DNA of 64,000 nucleotides. Source: Macrostomum hystrix. Taxonomy: Eukaryota; Platyhelminthes; Macrostomidae. Below the pieces are notes generated by a model. The model was not told the DNA's origin. It did not search any database and was given only the letters and a program-made list of their open reading frames with translations. The stretch is taken from contig CATNEN010000005.1 of NCBI GenBank assembly GCA_950097015.1, forward strand, positions 5,261,501 through 5,325,500. The letters run 5' to 3'. Positions 1-10,959 of the stretch are shown one piece after another. Made by a program: the position numbers and the translations under genes. Every line of letters starts with the position of its first letter. The first letter of the stretch is position 1.

Positions 1-3000
1 ATCGCTCGATGGTGCAGTTGCCCATGTCCTCGTTGCGAATGTAGGAAATTCCGCGACGGAAGTCGTGAATGTACATCAGCATGCCGGCGCCGTACTTTTG
101 ACTATCGCCGGAGGTCACTGGCGGATAGCCCAAAAGCAGGCTCATGTTGGCCTTAAAGTCGTAGGCCTCCTTCAGGTAGGTGGTGTCCTCGGAGCCCTGA
201 CCAATGCGCTCGATGCGCATGCTGAACCTGTCTGGCAGGCTCTGCGGTGTGCGGCCGCGTGAGTTCAGATTGTGGCAGTACAGACCGGGTGGCGCCTGCG
301 GGCGAAAAATGATGACGTCACCGCCTGCCAGATACGTTATACAACAGTGTAACACCACCTACTGCAAGCAGAATATGCAGCACTAAGTATTTTATTGTCA
401 TGCGAAATCGAAATCGAATTGAAACTCATATTTTAGACAGTTCAGTCACCTGCTAGTACTACGAGTACTAAAATAAACTCGTAATAAAAACTCGGTCGCG
501 CAGCTATTGCGCGTCGCATCTGAAGGTTGCTAACGTCAGTCCAGTTCACGGACTGGGGGGAGACACCACACCCACCCTCAATTACCCCAGCTGATGCTGG
601 TACCAATTTAACAGCTGAGTGAACTAAAATAACGCAGAGTTCAGTGTCTTGGTAAATTACACACATTGCTCCAGTGGAGTCAGGATTCGAACCCCCGCTT
701 TTTAAGTCCTGAGTCCGACGCTCTCACCTCTTGGCTATAGCGTCGATCAAAAGACATTTACTGCTTACCATGAACGGATTGGTCCTAGCGGACCAACTGG
801 GTGTTCCGAGGCTGAAGTAAGAGATGTCGTGCGTCATCTTAAATATGTTGTTTCCTCCGCTGTTTGATTTGGTCTCTGCGACTACACGGATCGGCTGGAT
901 GTAGCCGCTAGCTGCAATTAATAGTACCTTATTTTTAGTGCTATGAGGAAGATGCGCTTAGCTTGTGGGTGCAGGCGGGAGGTGCGTGCAGGAGGGAGGT
1001 GGGTGCAGGAGGGAGGTGGGTGCAGGAGGGAGGTGGGTGCAGGAGGGAGGTGGGTGCAGGAGGGAGGTAGGTGAAGGAGGAACGTGGGTGCAGGACAGAT
1101 AGAGAAAGTGCATAGGAAGTACCACTTCGGACGTCAAATTCGGTAAAGAATTTGATGCATAAGTACAGAAGTATTATTTGTTATCTCCTTAGCAATTATT
1201 CAGGACTCACTAGTAAAATACCAGTCGAGCTTGATAGACATGTCAGACAATGGCCAGTAGTGACAAGAGAAATAGTGTTGCACGGCTACTTCATCGATTT
1301 CCTGCAATGAGGTGTCAATATGCAACTTGCTAAAGACTGCTCAGCGTATATCTCCAGACAGCATAGAATATATATCTCCAGACAGCATAGAATATATATC
1401 TCCAGACAGCTTAGAATATATATCTCCAGACAGCTTAGAATATATATCTCCAGACAGCTTAGAATATATATCTCCAGACAGCTTAGAATATATATCTACA
1501 GACAGCTTAGAATATATATCTCCAGACAGCTTAGAATATATATCTCCAGACAGCTTAGAATATATATCTACAGACAGCTTAGAATATATATCTCCAGACA
1601 GCTTAGAATATATATCTACAGACTGCTTAGAATATATATCTACAGTCTGCTTAGAATATATATCTACAGACTGCTTAGAATATATATCTACAGACTGCTT
1701 AGAGTATATATCTACAGACTGCTTAGAGTATATATCTCCAGACTGCCTAGAATATATATCTCCAGACTGCTTAGAATATATACTCGTATCTACGGACTGC
1801 TTAGAATACATATCTAAAGACTGGTTAGAATATATATCTCCAGACTGCTTAGAATATATACTCGTATCTACGGACTGCTTAGAATACATATCTAAAGACT
1901 GGTTAGAATATATATCTACAGACTGCTCAGCATGGATCTACAGACTGTTCAGCATATATACTAGTATATGGATTGCTTAGTGTATTTCTACAACCTGCTC
2001 ATCGCATGTCTATAGACTGCTCTTCGCATATCTATAGACTGCTCAGTGTACATCTATAGACTGCTCAGTGTATATCTACAGCCTGCTCATCGCATATCTA
2101 TAGACTGCTCAGTGTACATCTATAGACTGCTCAGTGGATATCTACAGCCTGCTCAGCATATATGTGCAGATAGTACACAGGCTCAAATTCAAAATAATAG
2201 CACTACACAACAATTGGGTGTTCAACTGACTTCCTGTCCCTTATTCTCGATGTAGATGTTGCCTCCGCCGAAGAAGAACTTGGACGGCATAAAGTACATT
2301 CTAGAGCCTAGAGTCACTGGCGTTAGCGCGTCCGGTGATGAGAGCTTCTGTATCTGGCAGGCGCCTGTGTGCATAATTGAACATGAAATTTACATGCTTA
2401 TAATATATAATTTCCCGATTTGACGAAGTGAAAATAAAACCGATCGAAAGTCTTACCAAGAATGTTGTTTGTGTCGCTCATATTGATAACCTGAATCTGA
2501 CTGGTGTCCCAGTTGGCGATGGCGCGGAAATTTCCATCGGGAGTATAGGCCATGAATGATGTCATCTGGATGTCGGCGTTGAAATACTCGAACGCACTGA
2601 AGCGTTCGTTCCTCTCGTTGCGCATGCTCATTGAGACACTGTAAACTGGCGGATTCCTGGGCAGGGCTGCCGAATAGGGAAGGGATGCGAAACTACTTAC
2701 AGTAAAGAATAATTTTAGGAAAATTCTGTCATACAGTTCATTTCCAATAGGATAATCCCCGATCAGCTGAAGAGACTGAAGGATAATGAACTACGGAATG
2801 AAGAGACTGAAGGATAATGAACTACGGAATGAAGAGACTGAAGGATAATGAACTACGGAATGAAGAGACTGAAGTATATTGAACTACGGAATGAAGAGAC
2901 TGAAGGATAATGAACTATGCAATGAAGAGACTGAAGTATATTGAACTACGGAATGAAGAGACTGAAGGATAATGAACTATGCAATGAAGAGACTGAAGTA

Positions 3001-4191
3001 TATTGAACTACGGAATGAAGAGACTGAAGGATTATGAAGTATGCAATGAACAGACTGAAGGATAATGAAGTATGCAATGAACAGACTGAAGGATAATGAA
3101 GTATGCAATGAACAGACTGAAGGATAATGAAGTACGGAATGAAGAGACTGAAGGATAATGAAGTATGCAATGAAGAGACTGAAGGATATTGAATTACGGA
3201 ATGAAGAGACTGAAGGATAATGAACTACGCAATGAAGAGACTGAAGGATAATGAACAACGCAATGAAGAGACTGAAGGATAATGAACTACGCAATGAAGA
3301 GACTGAAGGATAATGAACTACGCAATGAAGAGACTGAAGGATATTGAACTACGGAATGAAGAGACTGAAGGATAATGAACAACGCAGTGAAGAGACTGAA
3401 GGATAATGAACTACGGAATGAAGATACTGAAGGATAATGAACTACGGAATGAAGAGACTGAAGGATAATGAACTACGCAATGAAGAGACTGAAGGATATT
3501 GAACTACGGAATGAAGAGACTGAAGGATAATGAACTACGCAATGAAGAGACTGAAGGATAATGAACTACGCAATGAAGAGACTGAAGGATAATGAACTAC
3601 GGAATGAAGAGACTGAAGGATAATGAACTACGGAATGAAGAGACTGAAGTTTATTGAACTACGGAATGAAGAGACTGAAGGATAATGAACTACGCAATGA
3701 AGAGACCGAAGGATAATGAACTACGCAATGAAGAGACTGAAGGATATTGAACTACGGAATGAAGAGACTGAAGTATTATGAAGTATGCAATGAACAGACT
3801 GAAGGATATTGAACTACGGAATGAAGAGACTGAAGGATAATGAACAACGCAATGAACAGACTGAAGGATAATGAACTGCGCCAGGGAGACACTGAAGAAT
3901 AATGAAGCACGCAATAGATACGCTAAAGGATAATGAAGTACGGAATGAAGAGACTGAAGGATATTGAAGGACACAATCAAAATAGTGAACGTTAGTGACT
4001 GGCCTACCTCAAGACCAATCAATAGTTCAAGTGCCCTAATTTCGTGTTAATCATATAGCTTGACAACTTCAACCTACAAACTCACATATGCCGGTGTTTA
4101 CGGATAGTGTGCAGAAGTTTGGGTCGTGAGCAGCCAAGACACCTCCGCAACCCAGCCAGCTCACAATGAGCAGAGCTCCAAGCAGTTTCAT
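1..4191 (-). CDS. Secreted two-domain protein of unknown function, 3' partial
   Basis: Not recognised as a named family. Four exons read on the minus strand: 4191-4086, 2666-2457, 2364-2231 and 295 to beyond position 1. The first three joins keep frame (phases 1, 1, 0); the exon 3 donor (GAA/GTCAGT) is weak. Exon 1 opens with MKLLGALLIVSWLGCGGVLA, a clear signal peptide, followed by a Cys-containing mature start, so the protein is secreted or lumenal. Exons 2-3 and exon 4 look like two copies of one domain: an FSAFEYFNAD stretch ending in a Cys-x-Ile motif (CQI), and a later LKEAYDFKANM stretch ending in CTI. A PDRFSM motif precedes the second. The pattern resembles secreted invertebrate proteins with a P-D-x-F-S start and a Cys near the end, but I cannot name a role. 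Introns 1 and 3 are filled with minisatellites; intron 2 is only 92 nt. At least 248 residues are visible. Confidence 0.72.
490..752 (-). mobile_element. tRNA-derived SINE, family B, minus orientation
   Basis: The right end, read on the minus strand, looks like a tRNA: a box A-like TAGCCAAGAGG and a box B GGGGGTTCGAATCC. Downstream in element orientation is a body with a short motif GGTACCAATTTAACAGCTGA near 600. A second copy with the same order lies at 29041-29300, and a fragment at 62628-62672. It sits in intron 3 of the secreted-protein gene. Family name not assigned. Confidence 0.75.
964..1095. repeat. 17-bp minisatellite
   Basis: About seven copies of GGGTGCAGGAGGGAGGT, strongly G-rich on the plus strand, inside intron 3 of the secreted-protein gene. 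Confidence 0.9.
1340..2165. repeat. 24-bp minisatellite with degenerate tail
   Basis: Near-perfect 24-bp units built on CCAGACAGCTTAGAATATAT run to about 1975. Divergent relatives containing TAGACTGCTCAG continue to about 2165. Because 24 is a multiple of three, the array is open in several frames on both strands; these are not genes. It lies in intron 3 of the secreted-protein gene. Confidence 0.95.
2768..3975. repeat. 31-bp minisatellite in intron 1 of the secreted-protein gene
   Basis: Around 39 units of 31 bp containing GAAGAGACTGAAGGATAATG. Variants include GATATT for GATAAT, TATGCAATG for TACGGAATG, and GAACAG for GAAGAG. The array makes up most of the 1,419-nt intron between exon 1 and exon 2. 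Confidence 0.95.
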
Positions 4192-4275
4192 GATCTTCAG
4201 CGAAGTTCTCAACCGAATAAAATTGAACGAAAATGAATAACAATCAAAATTGAGTAGAACTACTCAAGTTTAGCT

Positions 4276-4284
4276 AGATATAGA
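4276..4284 (-). promoter_or_regulatory. Possible TATA box of the secreted-protein gene
   Basis: The minus strand reads CTATATCTAG about 85 nt upstream of the ATG at 4191, a suitable distance for a TATA element with a short 5' leader. The match is moderate. Confidence 0.3.
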
Positions 4285-4398
4285 CCCGAACTAGATTTCT
4301 AGGAATAATCGACCTGACAACCCTGACAGGGTGGTACAGGCCTAGGCCAATTCAATTCAATCTATACGATTAGATAGGCACATTGCACCAGCTGGTGG

Positions 4399-4478
4399 AT
4401 AAAAGCGGTGCCTAGCCTTGGTCGTTATCTAACTCTCTCTGCGGAGACACCAAAGACTGCTGTTCTCAGAAAGTAAGT
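4399..4478 (+). promoter_or_regulatory. Possible plus-strand promoter with first non-coding exon
   Basis: A TATA-like ATAAAAG at 4399-4405 is followed about 70 nt later by a strong donor-like GTAAGT at 4473-4478 (context CAGAAA/GTAAGT). This could be the promoter and leader exon of a plus-strand transcript divergent from the minus-strand gene starting at 4191. No coding exon is visible nearby. It might serve a distant plus-strand gene such as glomulin, but that is a guess. Confidence 0.25.
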
Positions 4479-4855
4479 CACTAAGCGAAATTCTTAGTCT
4501 CAGAAAAAATGGTAGAAAGAAAATAGAGTTTATTTAAAAAAGGTGAAAGTTCAGTAGAATGGAATCTTTGGCTTAATGTTAGTTGCTGGGCGCTAAACAG
4601 CGTATCAAAGCTATTTTACTTTCCAACGCGATAAGATTAGTATGCTGGGTCGGTTCAAAAGTCTTATCTATTTTTTACTGCCTTCAACGACTCAGCAGCA
4701 CATGTGGCCAAAGACTCGAAAGTGGATCTTTAGAATTGAGACATTTTTTGTATAAGTTGTCCATTTTCCGACTGTCTGTAAACTTCGAGTTGTTCTAGTT
4801 AGGACCAAAATGCGAGCTAGCGACGCTTCGGCGAAAACGTAGTACTAGATAGAAA

Positions 4856-5005
4856 AACCTCATTAGGAACAGGTGACACTTCTGTCTAACGGATAGCCCT
4901 CATTAGGAACAGGTGACACTTCTGTCTAACGGATAGCCCTCATTAGGAACAGGTGACACTTCTGTCTAACAGGTAGCCCTCATTAGGAACAGGTGACACT
5001 TCCTT
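4856..5005. repeat. 40-bp tandem repeat, four copies
   Basis: Four copies starting CATTAGGAACAGGTGACACT at 4861, 4901, 4941 and 4981; the last is truncated. Intergenic. Confidence 0.9.
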
Positions 5006-5674
5006 CTCCCTACTGGTCGCTTTCATTTCAAACACATGTGACACAATTCTATCTAACTGGTTTTTCCATTAGCTGAAATTAAATTCATTGCTCATCAAAA
5101 TGGCATCAGTCGAAAATTTGAATATTTAAGACAATTTTTTAAAAGTGGAGACAAACTTTCAGTACAAAAACAAAATCGTTTTTATTACGCTTTCATTGTA
5201 TTTGAATTTTAATAGAAACCACTAACTGAAGTCAAACAAAAACAATGAAATTTTGTTTAAACAAAAAGCTAGTTAGAAATTAAAACAAAACACGATACCT
5301 ATAAAATTAATTATAGTACTGTACATAGCTACCAGAAGATTAAAAAAACGAATTAAAAGCACAAAAGCATGAAAAAACAGCTGACACATGTGCAATTTTG
5401 AATAAAAATTTTAGAAAAAAATATTAAAACAATTATAAATAAATAATGAGTGAAGTAAATATAAACAATTCAAAGCGAATAAAAATTTTGCATAGTCGGA
5501 TCGAGCCATTTAACTATTTTTGAAAAATTCACTACTTTGATGCAGACGTGTACTAAAAATTAAACAGAGTGTACAAGTACGAGCGTAACACCTGAGACTG
5601 AGATTGTATTAAACTGAATATTTGATTTATATACTCCTTCTAGAATGGTCGTGATTAGATTTATTAGGATACTG
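5006..5674. other. AT-rich intergenic DNA, nothing recognised
   Basis: No open frame with protein-like composition, no repeat and no splice-flanked exon was seen. Confidence 0.6.
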
Positions 5675-6600
5675 GATGGGATTGATTGGAATTCGCGATG
5701 GGATTGATTGGGATTCGAGATGAAATTGATTGGGATTCTAGATGGGATTGATTGGGATTCTAGATGAAATTGATTGGGATTCTAGATGGGATTGATTGGG
5801 ATTCTAGATGAAATTGATTGGGATTCTAGATGGGATTGATTGGAATTCCAAATGGAATTGATTGGGATTCTAGATGGGATTGATTGGGATTCTAGATGAA
5901 ATTGATTGGGATTCTAGATGGGATTGATTGGGATTCTAGATGGGATTGATTGGGATTCTAGATGAAATTGATTGGGATTCTAGGTGGAATTGATTGGGAT
6001 TCTAGATGGGATTGATTGGAATTCTAGATGGAATTGATTGGGATTCTAGATGAAATTGATTGGGATTCTAGATGGGATTGATTGGAATTCCAAATGGAAT
6101 TGATTGGGATTCTAGATGAAATTGATTGGGATTCTAGATGGGATTGATTGGGATTCTAGATGGGATTGATTGGGATTCTAGATGAAATTGATTGGGATTC
6201 TAGGTGGAATTGATTGGGATTCTAGATGGGATTGATTGGAATTCTAGATGGAATTGATTGGGATTCTAGATGGGATTGATTGGGATTCTAGATGGGATTG
6301 ATTGGGATTCTAGATGGAATTGATTGGGATTCTAGATGGGATTGATTGGGATTCTAGATGGGATTGATTGGGATTCTAGATGGAATTGATTGGGATTCTA
6401 GATGGGATTGATTGGGATTCTAGATGAAATTTATTGGGATTCTAGATGGGATTGATTGGAATTCCAAATGGAATTGATTGGGATTCTAGATGGGATTGAT
6501 TGGAATTCCAAATGGAATTGATTGGGATTCTAGGTGGGATTGATTGGGATTCTAGATGAAACTGATTTGTAGTCTAGATGAGATTGATTGAAGCTCTATA
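5675..6600. repeat. 22-bp minisatellite 3' of gcm
   Basis: About 42 copies of a 22-bp unit containing GATTGATTGGGATTCTAGAT, with GGG/GAA/GGA alternatives after GAT. A block with the order GGAATTCCAAATGGAATTG recurs near 5840, 6082, 6455 and 6500, showing internal block duplication. Confidence 0.95.
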
Positions 6601-6621
6601 TCTGATTAATGGTAACGATTT

Positions 6622-6627
6622 TTTATT
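6622..6627 (-). terminator. Polyadenylation signal of gcm
   Basis: AATAAA on the minus strand, about 190 nt after the gcm stop codon. Confidence 0.5.
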
Positions 6628-6817
6628 ACGATTAGACAGACTTGGCCGATACATTGTGGATATAAATAAAAAAGTTTTATGGTTAAGAATTAAATTCATT
6701 CGATGATCAAGATGGAGAATGAATGCCGCTAGTACAAGAAACTGTGCTGAGAAAATAGATAGGCCTAAATTGCGCAAGCAAGTCCTGAGAAAGGTTTTCA
6801 AGTCGACCAACTGCTCA

Positions 6818-9800
6818 TCAGCAGCAATTCATTGACCATCGTTCGCCGGAAGTGGCTGCCGCAGCAGCAGCAGCAGCAGCAGCGGCTGCGGCTGCTGCGT
6901 AAGATTGAGGCCAAAACTGTAGAACATTGTTGCCACTTGCTCCATCCTCAGAGTAGGGTATCCATTCCTGCTTCACAGACGAATACTGCAGCTGCTGCTG
7001 ATGCTGCTGCTGCTGCAGATAATTATAATCTGCCTGTATGCTGTGAAGGTAAGTCTGCTGCTGCTGCTGCTGCTGCTGTTGATAGTAAGCAGTGTATCCC
7101 AAAGCGGGGTAGTCAATTCCATCGTAGTAAGCAGCAATTTGCTGCTGCTGCTGCTGCTGCTGCTGCCGTTGCTGGGTGTTTGAATGAGGACAATGAAACG
7201 GTGAGCAGGAACAGCAGAGTTCGGAGCGTTCCAAAACAGGCCTGTGCGACTGCTCAGCCATTTGAAGCTCGGAAATCCTGGCAACTTTCGAAGCTGGCGA
7301 TGAACTCGACATAGAAGTCGACGGCTCACCAACCGCCAAGCCGCCCGGAGCACTTCGCTTCGACGCCTGACGACGCAGCTTCGTGTTTTGAAGGACCTCC
7401 GTGGGCGCAGGCGGCCAGGCCTCCGGCGCCGGATGATCGTGACAGCCCTTGGCTTGGAAGTACACCAAGCCATTGTTTGCGTGTCTCCAGAAGTGAGTGA
7501 CTGGGAAGCCGCAGTGGCCCCGGCACTGGCGAAGGTACAGACGGCCATCCGGACACTTGGGATTCGGACAGCGAGAGCCTGAGCCAGTGTTTAAACAATG
7601 GATTGAATTTGTGTGGCGCTTCCAAATGGCTGCAAACATTTATTCTGTCCGTGGACTGGGGAGCTGTGGCTACGGCTATTCAACCTCTCTCCCTGCAGTC
7701 TACCTCTGTGCCTCCAATCTACCTCTCACCCCACTCTAACTCTTTCCCTCCACTCTAACTCTCTCCCTCCACTCTACATCTCTCCCTCCACTCTAACTCT
7801 CTCCCTCCTCTCTACCTCTCTCCCTCCACTCTACCTCTCTCCTTCCACTCTACATCTCTCCCTCCACTCTAACTTTCTCCCTCCACTCTACCTCTCTCCC
7901 ACCACTCTAACTCTCTCCCCACTCTAACTCTCTCCCTCCACTCTACCTCTGTTCCTCCAGTTTCCCTCTCTTTGTCCACTCCACCTCTCTCTGTCCACTC
8001 AACCTCTCTCCCTCCCGTCTACCTCTCTCCCTCCACTCTACCTCTCTCCCTCCACTCTACCTCCCTCCCTCCCGTCTACCTCTCTCCCTCCACTCTACCT
8101 CTCTCCCTCCACTCTACCTCTCTCCCTCCACTTTACGTCTCTCCCTCCTCTCTACCTCTCTCCCTCCACTCTACCTCTCTCCCTCCACTCTACCTCTCTC
8201 CCTCCCGTCTATCTCTCCCTCCACTCTACTTCTCTCCCTCCCGTCTACCTCTCTCCCTCCACTCTACCTCTCTCTGTCCACCCATCTCTCTCATTGAATA
8301 TGAGATTCGGGATCGGAAAAATGATTTTTTTAATTCATGATTTAGATTCGATCATGCCCAATCTCTCCGCAGCCGGCTCACCGCACTGCTTTCGTCTGGC
8401 CTTGTCGCAGATGGCCGGTCTGAGGCAGATCCCTCTAGCTCCGGCGGCCTGTTGCTCAGCCGCTGTCGCTGGCGGAATAGTGCACGCTGAGGAGCACAGC
8501 AGCACACCCAGGCAGGACTTCTTCAGCACGCTGACATTGTGATTGTTTGTATTTCGCATTGCCCAGCCGCTGGTGTGTCGGCGAACTTCCTCGATGGCCT
8601 CGGCGTAAATGAAGCGGCAGTGCCCGTTAGGCCACTGGTTGTAGGGGTCCAAGGACTGCGGCTGAGGGTGTAAATCAAATCAGATGCCTAAATGACTGCC
8701 AGTGGATAAGAGAGAGAGGGAAGGAGAGAGGGAAGGAGAGAGGGAAGTAGAGAGGGAAGGAGAGAGGGAAGGAGAGAGGGAAGGAGAGAGGGAAGTAGAG
8801 AGGGAAGGAGAGAGGGAAGGAGAAAGGGAAGGAGAGAGGGAAGGAGAGAGGGAAGCAGAGAGTGAAGGAGAGAGGGAAGGAGAGAGGGAAGGAGAGAAGG
8901 AAAGAGAAAGGGAAGGAGAGAGTGAAGGAGAGAGGGAAGGAGAGAGGGAAGGAGAGAGGGAAGTAGAGAGGGAAGTAGAGAGGGAAGGAGAGAGGGAAGG
9001 AGAAAGGGAAGGAGAGAGGGAAGGAGAGAAGGAAAGAGAAAGGGAAGGAGAGAGTGAAGGAGAGAGTGAAGGAGAGAGGGAAGGAGAGAGGGAAGGAGAG
9101 AAGGAAAGAGAAAGGGAAGGAGAGAGTGAAGGAGAGAGAGAGTGAAGGAGAGAGGGAAGGAGAAAGGGAAGGAGAGAGGGAAGCAGAGAGTGAATGAGAG
9201 AGGGAAGTAGAGAGGGAAGGAGAGAGGGAAGTAGAGAGGGAAGGAGAGAGGGAAGGAGAAAGGGGAAGGAGAGAGTGAAGGAGAGAGTGAAGGAGAGAGT
9301 GAAGGAGAGAGGGAAGGAGAGAAGGAAAGAGAAAGGGAAGGAGAGAGTGAAGGAGAGAGTGAAGGAGAGAGGGAAGGAGAAGGGGAAGGAGAGAGGGAAG
9401 CAGAGAGTGAATGAGAGAGGGAAGGAGAGAGGGAAGGAGAGAGGGAAGGAGAGAGGGAAGGAGAGAGGGAAGTAGAGAGGGAAGTAGAGAGGGAAGGAGA
9501 GAGGGAAGGAGAAAGGGAAGGAGAGAGGGAAGGAGAGAAGGAAAGAGAAAGGGAAGGAGAGAGTGAAGGAGAGAGTGAAGGAGAGAGGGAAGGAGAAAGG
9601 GAAGGAGAGAGGGAAGCAGAGAGTGAAGGAGAGAGGGAAGTAGAGAGGGAAGGAGAGAGGGAAGTAGAGAGGGAAGGAGAGAGGGAAGGAGAAAGGGAAG
9701 GAGAGAGTGAAGGAGAGAGTGAAGGAGAGAGGGAAGTAGAGAAGGAAAGAGAAAGGGAAGGAGAGAGTGAAGGAGAGAGTGAAGGAGAGAGGGAAGGAGA

Positions 9801-10495
9801 AAGGGAAGGAGAGAGGGAAGCAGAGAGTGAAGGAGAGAGGGAAGGAGAGAGGGAAGGAGAGAGGGAAAGAGAAAGGGAAGGAGAGAGGGAAGGAGAAAGG
9901 GAAGGAGAGAGGGAAGCAGAGAGTGAAGGAGAGAGGGAAGGAGAGAGGGAAGGAGAGAGGGAAGGAGAAAGGGAAGGAGAGAGGGAAGGAGAGAGTGAAG
10001 GAGAGAGGGAAGGAGAGAGGGAAGGAGAGAGGGAAGGAGAGAGGGAAGGAGAGAGGGAAAGAGAAAGGGAAGGAGAGAGGGAAGGAGAAAGGGAAGGAGA
10101 GAGGGAAGCAGAGAGTGAAGGAGAGAGGGAAGGAGAGAGGGAAGGAGAGAGGGAAGGAGAAAGGGAAGGAGAGAGGGAAGCAGAGAGTGAAGGAGAGAGG
10201 GAAGGAGAGAGGGAAGGAGAGAGGGAAGGAGAGAGTGAAGGAGAGAGGGAAGGAGAGAGCGAAGGAGAGAGGGTGTGTGAGTAAAAGGGTTTTAAATATA
10301 AGATAATTTAGAAATGTAAATTAATCGATTGAGGATGGTTCTAACAGGTACGAATAATATTACAATTTAAAGAGACGAAAATCAAATAGAAAAAGAAGTT
10401 AGTGTTTAACTTACAATAGGCAGTTGAATGTCGGCCACATCCCAAGCTGTTTCCACCCGGTCACTAAGATGTGCTATCGGATCTCCGAGTGTCAT
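6818..10495 (-). CDS. gcm: GCM-domain transcription factor (glial cells missing)
   Basis: Zinc-binding GCM-family DNA-binding transcription factor, nuclear; in animals the family directs glial, blood and other cell fates. Three exons on the minus strand join in frame: 10495-10415 (27 codons), 8661-8382, and 7578-6818, giving about 373 residues. The GCM domain spans roughly residues 18-165: it starts at WDVADIQLP, continues through [25 protein letters not shown] and [14 protein letters not shown], and ends with [15 protein letters not shown] and [10 protein letters not shown]. All are hallmark GCM segments with their Cys and His residues. The domain is cut by introns after LPI and at the Gly following KQC. 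The C-terminal region carries several polyglutamine runs and a long polyalanine run encoded by CAG/GCN repeats, with no second domain. Intron 1 is almost entirely a purine-rich 12-bp array and intron 2 a pyrimidine-rich 19-bp array. The start has a good AAAATG context. Confidence in identity is high; the C-terminus could be spliced further. Confidence 0.93.
7690..8290. repeat. 19-bp pyrimidine minisatellite in gcm intron 2
   Basis: About 31 copies of CTCTCCCTCCACTCTACCT, almost pure C/T on the plus strand and A/G in the gcm transcript. The same unit forms a second array at 14190-14890. Three units make 57 bp, so long spurious plus-strand frames appear. Confidence 0.95.
8706..10275. repeat. 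12-bp polypurine minisatellite in gcm intron 1
   Basis: About 130 copies of GGAAGGAGAGAG with AAG, GTAG and GCAG variants: about 1.57 kb of nearly uninterrupted purine on the plus strand, polypyrimidine in the gcm transcript. Frames of Glu/Gly/Arg composition are artefacts of the 12-bp period. Confidence 0.97.
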
Positions 10496-10959
10496 TTTGA
10501 GTTTGAATGAGAAGATTTGATGATTAAATTGCACAGTCGATCCTTGAAAGCAGTTTTTCTAACCACCGAGAATCGGCAATAATCCAAAACCGATTCGTTG
10601 CATATTTAAATGGGCTAAATCGAGCGGCAGCCAATGAGAATTCGACCTGAAGTGAGTGCTCTATGGTCCTCCTTCTAATTGGTTGCTGGGTTAGACATAG
10701 TTTAATTCGATTCATTTTATTCTTTGTTTAAATAATTGATTCATTATTAAGGGGGGAGAATTGGGTGATATTAGTTTAGATTGCATGAGATTTGGTGAGA
10801 TTTAGGGACATTGGTTTGTAGTAGTAGACAAAGGGATGAGATTGGGTAAGATTTTGATGAGATTGGATAATTATAAAGTCAGGTATAGCAGGTAGGGTGA
10901 GACTATAGGGATTTGGGTTGTGAACCGCTAGAATCGGTTAGATTGTGATTGATTTTGTT
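10496..10959. other. Region upstream of gcm
   Basis: Should contain the gcm promoter. A minus-strand TTTAAATATG at about 10601-10610 is a weak TATA-like candidate. Nothing else stands out. Confidence 0.4.

Noticed and set aside
1312-1980. Long repetitive open frames on both strands
   Set aside because: They exist only because the minisatellite period (24 bp) is a multiple of three; there is no start, splice or composition evidence for a protein.
7613-8340. Leu/Ser/Pro-rich frames, also at 14140-14937
   Set aside because: The 19-bp pyrimidine array read in a 57-bp triple period; it lies in a gcm intron and in intergenic DNA.
8702-10306. Glu/Gly/Arg and Lys/Glu-rich frames
   Set aside because: The 12-bp purine array in gcm intron 1, on the strand opposite the gene.
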